A stretch of DNA of 64,000 nucleotides from Hexactinellida sp. DTS-2022 (Eukaryota; Porifera; Hexactinellida): the NCBI GenBank assembly GCA_028753945.1, contig JAPNXP010000002.1, forward strand, positions 558,001 through 622,000. Reading direction: 5' to 3'. The position numbers and the translations under genes are program-made. The notes under the pieces are model-generated. The model did not search any database and had not been told where the DNA came from. It worked only from the letters and a program-made list of their open reading frames with translations. Position 1 is the stretch's first letter, and each line of letters opens with the position of its first letter. This document shows positions 20,401 to 29,550 of the stretch, in pieces.

Positions 20401-23400
20401 TTAGCTAACTTATAAGTAAGTTATCTAATTTCTCATATACGTAGTAATTAACCTGCAAAATACAAAGGTTTATCTTCAATATCTTGTATATTTATACTCA
20501 ATAAATTTTTTGTTTTGTGTCAATGATAACAATAAATACAGTGAACTCCCGTTGTAACGAAGTCGGATATACCGAAATAACTGCTTTCAACGAATTGGAG
20601 ATTTTCTCCCGCCTAAATGCATTAATTATTATCCGGATATAACGAAGGAATTTACAGATCCCAAGCACTTCGTTATAACAATAGTTTAAGGATATACCAG
20701 ATCCGACCGGATCTCAAAAAAGTGGATCCGGTGCATCTCTACTAGAGTCCACCATATTCCTATTATAAATTGTAAATGCGAAATTCGTTTTCATACTGAC
20801 TGTTTAAGAACTAAGCTGGTATAATAAAGACGACTTGTTTAATATTAATCCAGTAAAATATCATATATACCTTGTATTAATAATCCCGAGATTAGATAGC
20901 ATCTTAATCCCGAAATCCCGAAACTATAAACCCTATTTCTAAGGTTAATTCAGTTAGTACGTACACACAGATAATACGTATTTATCAAGGTTGCAACCGA
21001 ATACTGATATATTTGGTTCAACCGAATATTATTTGCCGAATAGTTGATATTTGGTTGCCAACCTGATATCATTATTAGTATTCGGTTGCCCGACCGAATA
21101 TCATCAGTATTCATATTCGGTTATTGCAGCCGAATATTATAAGTATTCGTATATTCGGTTAGGGCACCAAAGATTATCAGTATTAGTACTAGGTTTAAAG
21201 AAGCGAACATCATCAGTATTCGTATTCAGTTGAAGGAACCGAATATTATCATTATCAGTATTCGGTTACTCAACCGAATATCAGTATTCGTATTCGGTAG
21301 GGCAACTATTCATGAATACTGATATTGGTTCGAGCGGTTTCAAACTTGATATTTATGCTTCCCAGAGGCCGAGAGTACATGATTTTATTAATACTGAACC
21401 TAAGCAAAGTTTTTCAAATGTGATTATGATGGTACATAGTTGTATCTGGAAAATTGTAAATTTGGGTGGTAATTACAAAAGTGCCACTTATGTGTTGCAT
21501 ACAGAAACCGTCTAAGTGTGATTACTGGTATAAATTAAACCGGAACGAATTTGCTATGCAATAGACAAATCCATGCCATGCCATAGAATTGATATATACT
21601 CTAAATAGTTCTGGACTAATTTGTTAAACGAACAATTTATGACCGGAATCAATTTGCAGCCGGAACAAATATGTCAAAACAAAACAAAACAAACAAACAA
21701 ATGTACAAAGTCGTTGATACTTCTCTTAGATATTCTAAGTTGTTTATAGATGGGTATTTCCGACACCCATGCAAAGTCTGTAGCTCTTACCAGTTCCTCA
21801 ATCAATTCCGGACAAAAAATTTATTGAGTATAAATATACAAGATATTGAAGATAAACCTTTGTATTTTGCAGGTTAATTACTACGTACAGTATAACCTCG
21901 TTAATACGAACACATTTAATACGAATTTCCGGATAAGACGAACAAACAGATCCACAAAATCAGGTCCCTACAATGGCTATTGAATGGGTATTACTCCAGT
22001 TAATACGAACTCCGGATAAAGCGAACAGATTTTTACCATCCGTTGGTGTTCGTATTAACGAGGTTCTACTGTATATGAGAAATTAGATAACTAAATTATA
22101 AGTTTGCTAACTAATAATATATATTATAATAATAGAAACCATAATTATAAACAACTGAAGCCATAATGGTAAATCGCCAACATCTCCCGCGGGAGATGTT
22201 GGCGATTCGACAACATCTCCCGATTGACAACATCTCCCATAACATATACAAATTGAATATCCAAATAAAACGATGGAAAACTGATATACATATATTAACC
22301 ATAACTCTATAGAAATACATTAAAAAGGGAATACATATACAGCTCAGCTCAGTTTTTCTAATAAATAATAAAAATGCCAGATTACTTCTAAAGGTAATTT
22401 TACTGTAAAACTGACCTTTCTTAATACCTTAATTTAATACAGTTAACTCTCGTTATAACGAAGTGCTTGGGAACTGTAAATTCCTTCCTTATATCCGGAT
22501 ATTCATTATAAGCGGATAATAATTAATGCATTTAGTGCTCTGGGGAAAATCTCCATTTCATTATAAGCAGTTATTTCGTTATATCCGATTTGGTTATAAC
22601 GGGAATTCACAGTATTATAACAAACTGAGCTATGTGCAGAATAAAGATAATTACAAAACATTCCTACAATTGGCATTTCCCCTATCTCAACAGGGGTTGG
22701 ATTATACAGGTTCTACAGTACTAGAACAAACTGAGCTCTGTATAGGTCATATAAACAATAGAATAAAGGTATAACTACAAACATAGGATTCCTACCTCCC
22801 AGTAGAGAGCCTTGTTCACGCCCTCGGAGTAGGCCTTAGCGAAGTGGCTCTCCGACTGCAGAGCGGTGATGGCGGAGGAGAACTGGGACATTGGGTGCAG
22901 GTGGGAGGGAAAGTGAGACACCATGTGAACCACGTGAGCGGGAATGTCACACCTCGAGGCCCACTCTTTCGAAATAGCATTCACCTGAACGAAAGGGTCA
23001 GTCAGTCATGTCATTAAGGGGCATTAAATGCTACGTAACGCAAAGTTCTGGAAAATTAGTAACCCCCTCCCTATGTCACGCTTTTAAAGCCATTCTGCAA
23101 TACAAAAAGGATGGTCTGTATATGGTATCATAGGATGGTCTGTTACACATTAATTAATTAATTCCACCACTTAGAAGCGTTACGTACGTTTGAATGGCCC
23201 TAAGGAATTTTCCCTGAGGAATAACTATAACTATAGATGCAGCATTAGTGAATACCTGTTCTTTCCCAGGAACCTCGCCTGTCATCATAAGCCAGAAGAG
23301 CCCCTCCGGCAGAGGCACCGCCCCGCCCTCAGCTGACGGCAACAGCTGATGGATAGCAATCGTTATAGCACAGATACACAGCAAGTTATATACAGTATAA

Positions 23401-26400
23401 CCTCGTTATAGCATTCGTTATAGCACATATATATAGCAAGTTATATACAGTATAACCTCGTTATAGCAATCGTTATAGCACAGATACATAGCAAGTTATA
23501 TACAGTATAACCTCGTTATAGCATTCGTTATAGCACATATATATAGCAAGTTATAGCACAGTAGCACATCGTTATAGCATTCGTTATAGCACAGATATAT
23601 AGCAAGTTATAGCAATGATATATAGCAAGTTATAGCACAGACATATAGCAAGTTATATACAGTAGTACCTCCTTAGTACCAACACAAGGGGACCGTCAAA
23701 GTGCGTTCGACTTAACCAGAATTCGTATTAATCAATATCATTTGTTGAAAAGGATTTGAAGGGGACTGAAATAGTATTCGATTAACCTGTTCGTACTAAC
23801 GAGGTTATACTGTAAATTAGCGATTCCCAACCTTTTTCAACCATGCACCCCCCTATAGCAAATATAGACATTCTGTGAACTGTGATACATCTTGTGAACC
23901 CCAGGTTGGGAACCACTGCTATAAATGCATTAAACATTGGAAAATTAAAATAGAGTTACCTTCTCAATTTGTGGGATAGTATAACCGCGAAATCTGATAC
24001 CCTAAACATAATAGAAACTCCAGTTAACATCAGAAAAGCAAATATCCGATTTATAGGATAGTTTGGGTAAATAAATTTTAGTACCTATCAATAATAACAA
24101 ACAAACATATTGTACGTTTACTGGTTTAAATATAGTAAATTGTAAGAATAAGTAAATTGAAAATGAAGCGAATACTGTTTGGACTATGGATAACCGAAGA
24201 TATAATATAAAAATAAAGCATATAATTTGCCATTGTTAGGTAATTAAATTTGTTAGTTGATACAATAAAGAGAGTTAAGGTGTTTATTTTAATTAAAATA
24301 TCTAATTAGTCCATTAATCTATGCTGATACTATCGACTAGATATTCAATACATTCTACGCACTAGAGGAGATCAGAGAATCTGAAGAATATTCCGTATCT
24401 TCTCGCTACACACACTCACTATCTTTCCGTCGCTCGTCAGAGCTATTCCCTCCGGATAATGGAACTGACCTGGTTCCTCCCCCTTTTCCCCGACAATGCA
24501 GATTGTGACGCCCGTGGGAGAGAACACCTTCAGGCAGTTCTGGTCTCTGTCGCTTAGAATCATATTCCCGTGTGCGTCGATACAGAAGAAATACGCGAAT
24601 TCGACCTGTTTGTCCGGCCCGCGACTAATGAAGCTGCTCAGCTTGGCGCCGGTCGCTTTATCGAAGTTGTGAATACAAACTGTGTTCTGGTCCAACACGA
24701 ACACGGATGTCTCCGTTACTTTAACGTCGTTCGGTAGGTGCAGTAGATTAGCCCCGATATTCCTTCTGAACTGATTGCTGGTCTGGTCGAAGAGAGAGAC
24801 TCTGTTGTTCAGACAGTCGCACACGTATATGAGCTTGTTGTCGGAGTCTATGTCGATTCCGTAGGGCACGTCAAACTGCCCGTTGGCCTCCCCCTCGGAG
24901 CCGGTCTTGCTGATCAGTTTCTGGGATTTAATGGAGAAGGAGAGGTACGCGTTGTGTCCCAAATCTGTGACGTATATTGTGTCGCCGCGGACACAGAGAC
25001 CGTAGGGCTCAAACAGATCCGCCTCTCCGAACTCAGCCAGACACACCCCGTCGAACGTGAATATCTGTATGCGCCGGTTCTTGTAGTCGGCTACGAATAT
25101 TCGCTTCGTCAGATCGTCCACTGCCAGCCCGCAGGAGCTCTTCAGCTGCCCCGGATCCGACCCCGTCATCCCCACGGAGAGAAGCGGCTCGGACATCTGC
25201 AGATAATCCCGGGGCTCCTCTGTGACGTAGACAGGTAGCGAGTTGTGGGTCTCTACGTCGTTACGCGCTGGGGAGATGGGCGAGCCGTTACCGACGTGGT
25301 CTGTGAACATCGCTTCCTCTCTGCCCGACATGACCATGAAGCTGCCGAGCTCGTTAATAGCCTGCTCCAGAGAGCTCGTGTCCCACCCGAACTGAATGAC
25401 GTTACCTTCCTTCTCCAGCTCGCTTATTCTGCTCTGAATCGGCTTAAGCGCTTCGATGCCAGTCTCCAGCAGAGACATGTCAGACAGGTTGCATTCTACA
25501 ATTTCGTGCGTCTTTCGTAGCTTGTCTAGCTCGAGGTTCCGCTTCTTCTTCCGCTCGGAGTTCCGCTTGAAAGTGTTCTCCAGCGTGTCGCCCAGGACGG
25601 CCTCCCGCTCGTCCAGCTTTTTGTGCAGCTCCCGGAAAGAGGCGGACATGGTGGCCTTGAGCTGCTTGAACTCCAGGTCGTGGTATATGGCCTTGTGCTC
25701 GCTGCTGGGCCGGTACATGCTCACACAATAGCTAGCGTGTTATACGGTAGTGTAAAGTATTAGTTGGAAACTTAATTGGGGATATATAGTTATAGTATAA
25801 TACGGTAGTTGTAAAGTATTAGTTGGTAACTTAATTAATTGGGGATATATAGTTATAGAAATAATACAGGTAAAAGTTGTAAAATATTAGTTGTAAAATT
25901 AGAAAATTTGTGGTTGTAAAATTGGAAAACTCAATTGGGATATATAGTTATAGAAATAAATTAAAATAATACAGGTAGGTTGTAAAATATTAGTTGTAAA
26001 ATTGAAAAAATTACAATTAAATTTGTGTTGTAAAATTGGAAAACTTAATTGGAGAACAATTATATAAATAATATAAAATTATAGGACTTACACAATATAA
26101 ATACCCGGCTTCACAAAGGTGAATATAATATATAAAAATGACCTTGCCTGTTCCTTAAAGTTGGATTAAAAAGGTTGACCGCTAAACATAAACAACTCCA
26201 TAACTATAAGGTAATAACTAAATATTTATAAAATATTACGCTCCATCCAGTCAACTAATAAACAAGAGTTTTTAACCGAAGATCCATTCACAATGAATAT
26301 TTTTGACTTCTTAGTTGAGTCACTAGTGATATGAAACTCATTTCCAGTGCGATTAACACAGACTTGGGCTAAGCTGAATAGGTGTCTGTGGCAGATAAGA

Positions 26401-28390
26401 GCCACGACCCAAATATCGAATATTAGCTGGGACTTCCCTCCCTTGACGCCGTTCCATAAATTCCTGAGTGAAAAGAAATCTGATTTCGTACCAGAACTCT
26501 CCTCCAGCCTAGACATTAATTCCATAGGAGCCATTCCGTTACTAGGGTATTGAGTAGTAACACAGTAGAAAGGAATTTTATAATTCTCTACGAAATCAAT
26601 GCATATTTCAGCAGCTTTTCTGTCTAAAACAATATTAAACTGTTCGCCTAGAATATTATCAGAGTGGGACAGAGTGAAATACTGTGCATAAATACACTCC
26701 ACCCTTTTCACCAGTTCTCTATTTGCCAACAGTTTGACTAACGAACTTGCTTGAGCCAATAACACTAATATAAGCTGTCTATGTTGAAAATACCCACCAA
26801 TACTGATCTCAGTATTCAATTCAGACAATTCATTAATTGAATCATCGATTTTTCTACCAGCACGTTTCTCAAATAACTCGAAACCTTCACCAACCATCCT
26901 ATAAATATCCTCACGCATATTATCGCTATTCCGCAACTTATCCAACCACTTATTATAACCACTAACAGTGATTACGTCACCATATGCCCCTCCGAATAAG
27001 TCTGCCCGATGGAACACATAGTCATGAGCGTGCAATGTGTGATTAATCGCAGCTAGACTCTCCTCCCCGAATGCCCCGATAGGATAATCCCCTCTGTAGA
27101 TACGAATGCAATCCATGGTGTGTAGAAGCGTATTCCCGTCTCTACCGTGTCCGAGTGCCGTGTGCATGTACAGCCAAATTCTGGTGGCCGCGTCTCTGAA
27201 TACCAGCTGTGAGTCCGGCAGGGAATCCGTGGAGCCCGTGCCTGGATACAGGAGTGCGCGATTGAAATGCTCGCGCTTAGGGTCGAAAGGGGGTATACTG
27301 AGATTCACCAATCTGGGCATTAGGACTAATCGCATTGGACACCGAGGGGACACTCTAAGAAACTTGGCTAGCAACAGAAGTGAGTACAAGTTATCCACAT
27401 CCGCAATGTCTTGGTATATGATATACAAAGGCTTGCGTTTCGGCTTATACTTCCATAAGATTCGAATGAGATTAAGAATAATGAATATTAGGAAGAGTAC
27501 TGATAACGACTGATAAATTTCTTTTATTTCTACCATAGTAGCTATTCCAAATAAGACGAGAATTAATCAATTCTCAGTATTTATAGTGAAATGTGATAAT
27601 ACCCATGGTATGTATATGTTATAATGAGTTAAGTTAAACTACAACTCATGCGTATAACCAGAATGGAATTTAGTTGAAATATAATATTATAAACAATGAA
27701 AATATATAAATGAAAAAATAAAATATATAAATCAAAAAATAAAATATATAAATTAAAAAATAAAATCTAACCTCTTCTGGGTCCAGGAGAGATGTCTCTG
27801 TCACTAAACCTTTCATTCCACGCATTCCTTTATACATCTATAGCAACGGTAAATACTCAAATATGTAGGATATACTATTCATATGAGCCATTTTAGGTCT
27901 CGCTCAAACACTTCCGACGAACAAACAAAGGTTACGAAATTGTTCTGTCACACATTGGTTGATCCCCCATTAAAAGCGTTACTTAACGTTTGGCCCAAAC
28001 ACAACAATACAATTAATACTAATACTAACCATTCCAACAGTAATCTCCCCAACCACAGAGCTGTCATGAGCATCTCTGAACTTAAAAACCTCCGATTTCT
28101 GAATCGGAATTAGTTCAGCCATGCGAGCCTTGAGATCCTAAACACAATAAATAATAATATCTGTCCAGTTAACATAGGTGTCTATTACTTGCTTTTAGCG
28201 AAGCGAATTATAATATTATTAATCATTAATAATAACTATCGCTGTAGTTTATATAGAATCGTATATAAGAGGTACTAAAAGTATATAAAGCAATAATATA
28301 TTAATAAGGACGTACTGTAGTATCAGAAAACGGTCTGTAGCTGATGGCTGGTCTCAGAATGAGAGCTCCTACTCGGTTCAAAGTCTGCAT
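17443..28390 (-). CDS. CS: Citrate synthase, mitochondrial, 11 exons
   Basis: Exons (minus): 28390-28316, 28137-28030, 27837-27772, 24001-23960, 23345-23256, 22984-22796, 19552-19414, 19196-19012, 18652-18551, 18287-18078, 17613-17443. All introns are GT-AG and the phases close, giving 458 residues (human 466). Exon 1 encodes a 25-residue Arg-rich presequence ([20 protein letters not shown]), consistent with mitochondrial import. Diagnostic blocks: [62 protein letters not shown], the catalytic region [51 protein letters not shown] and the C-terminal [17 protein letters not shown]. The enzyme condenses acetyl-CoA and oxaloacetate in the TCA cycle. Three intronless genes and numerous transposons lie in introns 3 to 6, which spread a 1.4-kb coding sequence over 11 kb. 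Confidence 0.97.
17670..17875. mobile_element. MITE, family C, in the last citrate synthase intron
   Basis: Begins TACAGTCAGTAGGCGCTTAT and shares long interior stretches (CAACATATTGTTATTA, TTATTATGAAGTCTCACTAT) with the copy at 14206-14418. The right end has diverged from the consensus CTGTA. Confidence 0.7.
19721..20053 (-). CDS. Ubiquitin-like protein with C-terminal Cys-Cys-Phe-Cys
   Basis: Single exon, 110 residues, nested in citrate synthase intron 6 on the same strand. Residues 1-75 align with ubiquitin along their whole length ([18 protein letters not shown] at the start; [20 protein letters not shown] in the middle) but there is no Gly-Gly ending for conjugation. A Ser/Gly/Thr-rich linker follows, and the chain ends TPWGWCCFC. 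The four last residues fit a CaaX-type lipidation box, and the adjacent Cys could be palmitoylated. This is the plan of membrane-anchored ubiquitin-fold proteins (UBL3/MUB), which do not conjugate but recruit E2 enzymes or sort cargo. Lipidation is an inference from the C-terminus. The intronless, nested state suggests a retrocopy or local insertion. Confidence 0.75.
   Translation of the reverse strand: MELNVKTLTGQTTTVRISEEDTVQEFKSRIALTSISYPSHLQELYFNGEVLTNSSVLKECKLTDGAQVDVRMKVELGRDTTKSATAKPASGSGTGSGSQEATPWGWCCFC
20536..20690. mobile_element. MITE, family A2, inside the fold-back element
   Basis: Begins ACAGTGAACTCCCGTTGTAA. It shares its body in the reverse direction with the copy at 22439-22614 (AATGCATTAATTATTATCCG block). 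The right end (TTCGTTATAACAATAG) is decayed. Confidence 0.65.
20995..21310. repeat. Degenerate tandem array of ACCGAATATCA / TATTCGGTT units
   Basis: Around ten imperfect units of about 25-35 bp built on CCGAATATCATCAGTATTCG occupy the centre of the fold-back element. Short frames crossing it are repeat-driven. Confidence 0.65.
21886..22073. mobile_element. MITE, family A, inserted in an inverted-repeat arm
   Basis: TACAGTATAACCTCGTTAAT at the left and its complement-type end at the right, flanked by TA on both sides. The other arm of the fold-back element reads straight through (CTACGTATATGAGA in arm orientation), so the pre-insertion site is visible at about 20430 and the TA duplication is demonstrated directly. 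Confidence 0.9.
22439..22614. mobile_element. MITE, family A2
   Basis: Left end ACAGTTAACTCTCGTTATAA, right end GGTTATAACGGGAATTCACAG-type complement. 176 bp in citrate synthase intron 6, close to exon 6. Confidence 0.75.
23016..23202. mobile_element. MITE, family D (palindromic TTACGTAACG ends)
   Basis: Ends contain GCTACGTAACGCAAAG and GAAGCGTTACGTACGTTTGA. Relatives lie at 27935-27995 (one end), 34475-34592 and 52129-52297. G-rich tips next to TAA suggest a PIF/Harbinger-type non-autonomous element. It lies in citrate synthase intron 5. Confidence 0.65.
23346..23657. repeat. 55-bp minisatellite built from a transposon end
   Basis: About five copies of a 55-bp unit starting AGCAAGTTATATACAGTATA and containing CCTCGTTATAGC. 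The first units alternate between two variants (CACATATATAT and CACAGATACAT), giving a 110-bp higher-order period; the last units are shortened. The unit contains the TACAGTATAACCTCGTTA end of family A. The array begins immediately upstream of the exon 5 acceptor of citrate synthase. Confidence 0.8.
23658..23814. mobile_element. MITE, family A, at the end of the minisatellite
   Basis: Left end TACAGTAGTACCTCCTTAGT, right end ACTAACGAGGTTATACTGTA. It shares the interior GGGGACCGTCAAA block with the copies at 17097 and 47628. Confidence 0.8.
23816..23928. mobile_element. Short hAT-like MITE (CCCAACCT ends)
   Basis: Left tip TAGCGATTCCCAACCTTTTT; right tip CCAGGTTGGGAACCACTGCT. The CAG-GTTCCCAACCT terminus is typical of hAT/Charlie-like elements. 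Partial relatives lie at about 28450-28530 and 36320-36402. Confidence 0.7.
24372..25718 (-). CDS. Second coiled-coil/NHL-propeller protein, nested in citrate synthase
   Basis: Intronless, 448 residues from the ATG at 25718 (the frame opens 6 bases earlier at a GTG). Residues about 10-130 are coiled coil ([20 protein letters not shown]). The rest is an NHL-type propeller with clear blades: [60 protein letters not shown], and C-terminal [20 protein letters not shown]. Like the gene at 698-2182 it has neither RING nor B-box, so the two look like paralogues of one lineage-expanded family. It lies in citrate synthase intron 3, on the same strand. Four tandem copies of an AT-rich repeat lie just upstream of its start. 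Ligand unknown. Confidence 0.87.
   Translation of the reverse strand: MYRPSSEHKAIYHDLEFKQLKATMSASFRELHKKLDEREAVLGDTLENTFKRNSERKKKRNLELDKLRKTHEIVECNLSDMSLLETGIEALKPIQSRISELEKEGNVIQFGWDTSSLEQAINELGSFMVMSGREEAMFTDHVGNGSPISPARNDVETHNSLPVYVTEEPRDYLQMSEPLLSVGMTGSDPGQLKSSCGLAVDDLTKRIFVADYKNRRIQIFTFDGVCLAEFGEADLFEPYGLCVRGDTIYVTDLGHNAYLSFSIKSQKLISKTGSEGEANGQFDVPYGIDIDSDNKLIYVCDCLNNRVSLFDQTSNQFRRNIGANLLHLPNDVKVTETSVFVLDQNTVCIHNFDKATGAKLSSFISRGPDKQVEFAYFFCIDAHGNMILSDRDQNCLKVFSPTGVTICIVGEKGEEPGQFHYPEGIALTSDGKIVSVCSEKIRNILQIL
25740..26056. repeat. AT-rich tandem repeat upstream of the NHL gene
   Basis: Four diverged units of about 70-90 bp, each with GGGATATATAGTTATAG and GTAAARTATTAGTTG blocks, start about 20 bp upstream of the ATG at 25718. 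They may form its promoter or 5' UTR. Confidence 0.6.
26226..27536 (-). CDS. Membrane-anchored nucleoside-hydrolase-like protein
   Basis: Intronless, 436 residues, nested in citrate synthase intron 3 on the same strand. Residues 10-28 form one hydrophobic segment followed by basic residues (KYKPKRKP), a signal-anchor arrangement. Two stretches suggest the inosine/uridine-preferring nucleoside hydrolase fold: [18 protein letters not shown] (43-60), where the family has a calcium-binding Asp cluster near its N-terminus, and [14 protein letters not shown] (298-311), where family members typically read AEFN..VDPEAA. The Asp cluster is altered (D-x-x-D-x-D-N against DxDxxxDD), so activity is doubtful. 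Length is above the usual 310-350 because of the anchor and insertions. The family call is inference from these two motifs; gene reality is well supported by length and composition. Confidence 0.62.
   Translation of the reverse strand: MVEIKEIYQSLSVLFLIFIILNLIRILWKYKPKRKPLYIIYQDIADVDNLYSLLLLAKFLRVSPRCPMRLVLMPRLVNLSIPPFDPKREHFNRALLYPGTGSTDSLPDSQLVFRDAATRIWLYMHTALGHGRDGNTLLHTMDCIRIYRGDYPIGAFGEESLAAINHTLHAHDYVFHRADLFGGAYGDVITVSGYNKWLDKLRNSDNMREDIYRMVGEGFELFEKRAGRKIDDSINELSELNTEISIGGYFQHRQLILVLLAQASSLVKLLANRELVKRVECIYAQYFTLSHSDNILGEQFNIVLDRKAAEICIDFVENYKIPFYCVTTQYPSNGMAPMELMSRLEESSGTKSDFFSLRNLWNGVKGGKSQLIFDIWVVALICHRHLFSLAQVCVNRTGNEFHITSDSTKKSKIFIVNGSSVKNSCLLVDWMERNIL
27700..27766. repeat. 21-bp A/T tandem repeat next to a splice donor
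   Basis: About three units of AAAAAATAAAATATATAAAT just inside intron 3, adjacent to the donor of citrate synthase exon 3. Confidence 0.6.
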
Positions 28391-28779
28391 TATACTAAGC
28401 ATACTTATATAGCTAGATAGGATAACTCAATAATTAATCAAAGTGTTATGTCAGCGATTCCCAACCTTTTTCAAACGTGAATCCCTTATAGCAAATATTA
28501 GACATTATGTGGACCCCCTCCCAATGACCGTATTACAAATCTTGAGATATTGTCGACGGCAGGTTTGGAAATACTGTGTTATGTTATCGAAACAAATAAC
28601 ATATGTGTCTCATGATGATCCGACATGACAGGGAAAACCTGTCCCCAAGTTATCTCGAATAATTGTCTCCGCAAATATTCTCAAACATAAAATAACAAAA
28701 ATAAAATATATTAAATGTAGTTCAAAACACTAAATACCTACATAATTACCTAACATAATTATTACATAACCACACTCCC

Positions 28780-29550
28780 CTACAGCCTAGCCTGCATGCC
28801 CCCGGTTATAGCAACGCACTCCCCCGTGACGTAGCCAGAGAGTTCCTCGCAAGACAGGAACAGAACTGCCCCGGCGCAGTCCCCAGAAAGCCCTATTCTT
28901 CCCATCGGGACATTCTCTAGGAACTTCTCCCGAATAGATTCGTTCTCAGTTAGAGTTCGACTGAAATCTGTTTTAATCAGACCCGGGGCAATGCAGTTAA
29001 CCCTTATCCCCTCGGGCCCCAGCTCTGTGGCCATCACGCGTGTCAGCGCGAGCAGAGTAGTCTTGCTAATCGAGTACCAGCCTCCGCCCACAAACGGCTT
29101 ATAGGCCCCGACTGAAGAGACGAAGGTTATATTCCCTCTGCTAGCCTTCAGGTGGGGGTAGCAGTCCTTGGCTATCAAGAACGAACTCTTGACGTTAACG
29201 TCAAATACCTTATCGATTAGACCCTCGGAAGTATCAACTATTCTCCCGAAGTGTGGACTAACAGCCACGTTAGAAACTAGTATATCTATCTTCCCGAATG
29301 TTTCCAAAGTTCGTTGTATGAGATTCCTCCTGTCCTCCTCCTTCCCGACATGGCACGTGACCCCCAAATGCGACAGGTTTTCCCTCTTGAGCTCGCTGAC
29401 CGCGCTACTCACGTTATCCGGCTTTCTGCTGCTTATTACCACGGAGGCTCCCTCCAACGCTAGCTTTCTGGCGATGGCAAAACCGATGCCTTTGGTGGAG
29501 CCGGTGACTATAGCCACTTTGTTAGCGAGCAACTTACCAGTCACTGCCAT
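28780..29550 (-). CDS. Short-chain dehydrogenase/reductase, DHRS4-like
   Basis: Intronless, 256 residues. Classical SDR pattern: cofactor loop TGSTKGIGFAIARKLA near residue 17, HVGKEEDRRNL, NVA at the NAG position, FVSSVGAYKPF and YSISKTTLLALTR supplying the Ser-Tyr-Lys triad, then NCIAPGLIKTDFSRTL and YVTGECVAITGGM. The order and wording match DHRS4 closely. The chain ends Ala-Arg-Leu, a valid variant of the peroxisomal PTS1 signal, and human DHRS4 ends Ser-Arg-Leu in the same place. DHRS4 reduces retinal and other carbonyls with NADPH in peroxisomes. The human N-terminal extension is absent. DHRS2/DHRS4 paralogues cannot be told apart here. Confidence 0.9.
   Translation of the reverse strand: MAVTGKLLANKVAIVTGSTKGIGFAIARKLALEGASVVISSRKPDNVSSAVSELKRENLSHLGVTCHVGKEEDRRNLIQRTLETFGKIDILVSNVAVSPHFGRIVDTSEGLIDKVFDVNVKSSFLIAKDCYPHLKASRGNITFVSSVGAYKPFVGGGWYSISKTTLLALTRVMATELGPEGIRVNCIAPGLIKTDFSRTLTENESIREKFLENVPMGRIGLSGDCAGAVLFLSCEELSGYVTGECVAITGGMQARL

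Larger units (their letters stand above)
20262..22249. mobile_element. 2-kb fold-back element with ~250-bp inverted arms
   Basis: The left arm (about 20262-20516) is the reverse complement of the right arm (about 21819-22249) apart from a 188-bp MITE inserted in the right arm. The tips contain several ATCTCCC/GGGAGAT blocks, including a perfect 26-bp palindrome centred on CATCTCCCGCGGGAGATG at about 20311-20336 and again near 22178-22203. The interior is AT-rich, carries a second-family MITE and a short tandem array, and has no credible transposase; the small frames at 21312-21515 and 21671-21877 have no recognisable homology. It lies in citrate synthase intron 6. Most likely a non-autonomous fold-back transposon. 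Confidence 0.75.

Noticed and set aside
21312-21877. Small plus-strand frames inside the fold-back element, one with C-x-x-C
   Set aside because: Too short and partly made of the inverted-repeat arm; no transposase signature.
28443-28628. 61-codon plus-strand frame upstream of citrate synthase
   Set aside because: It lies within a fragment of a hAT-like MITE related to 23816-23928.
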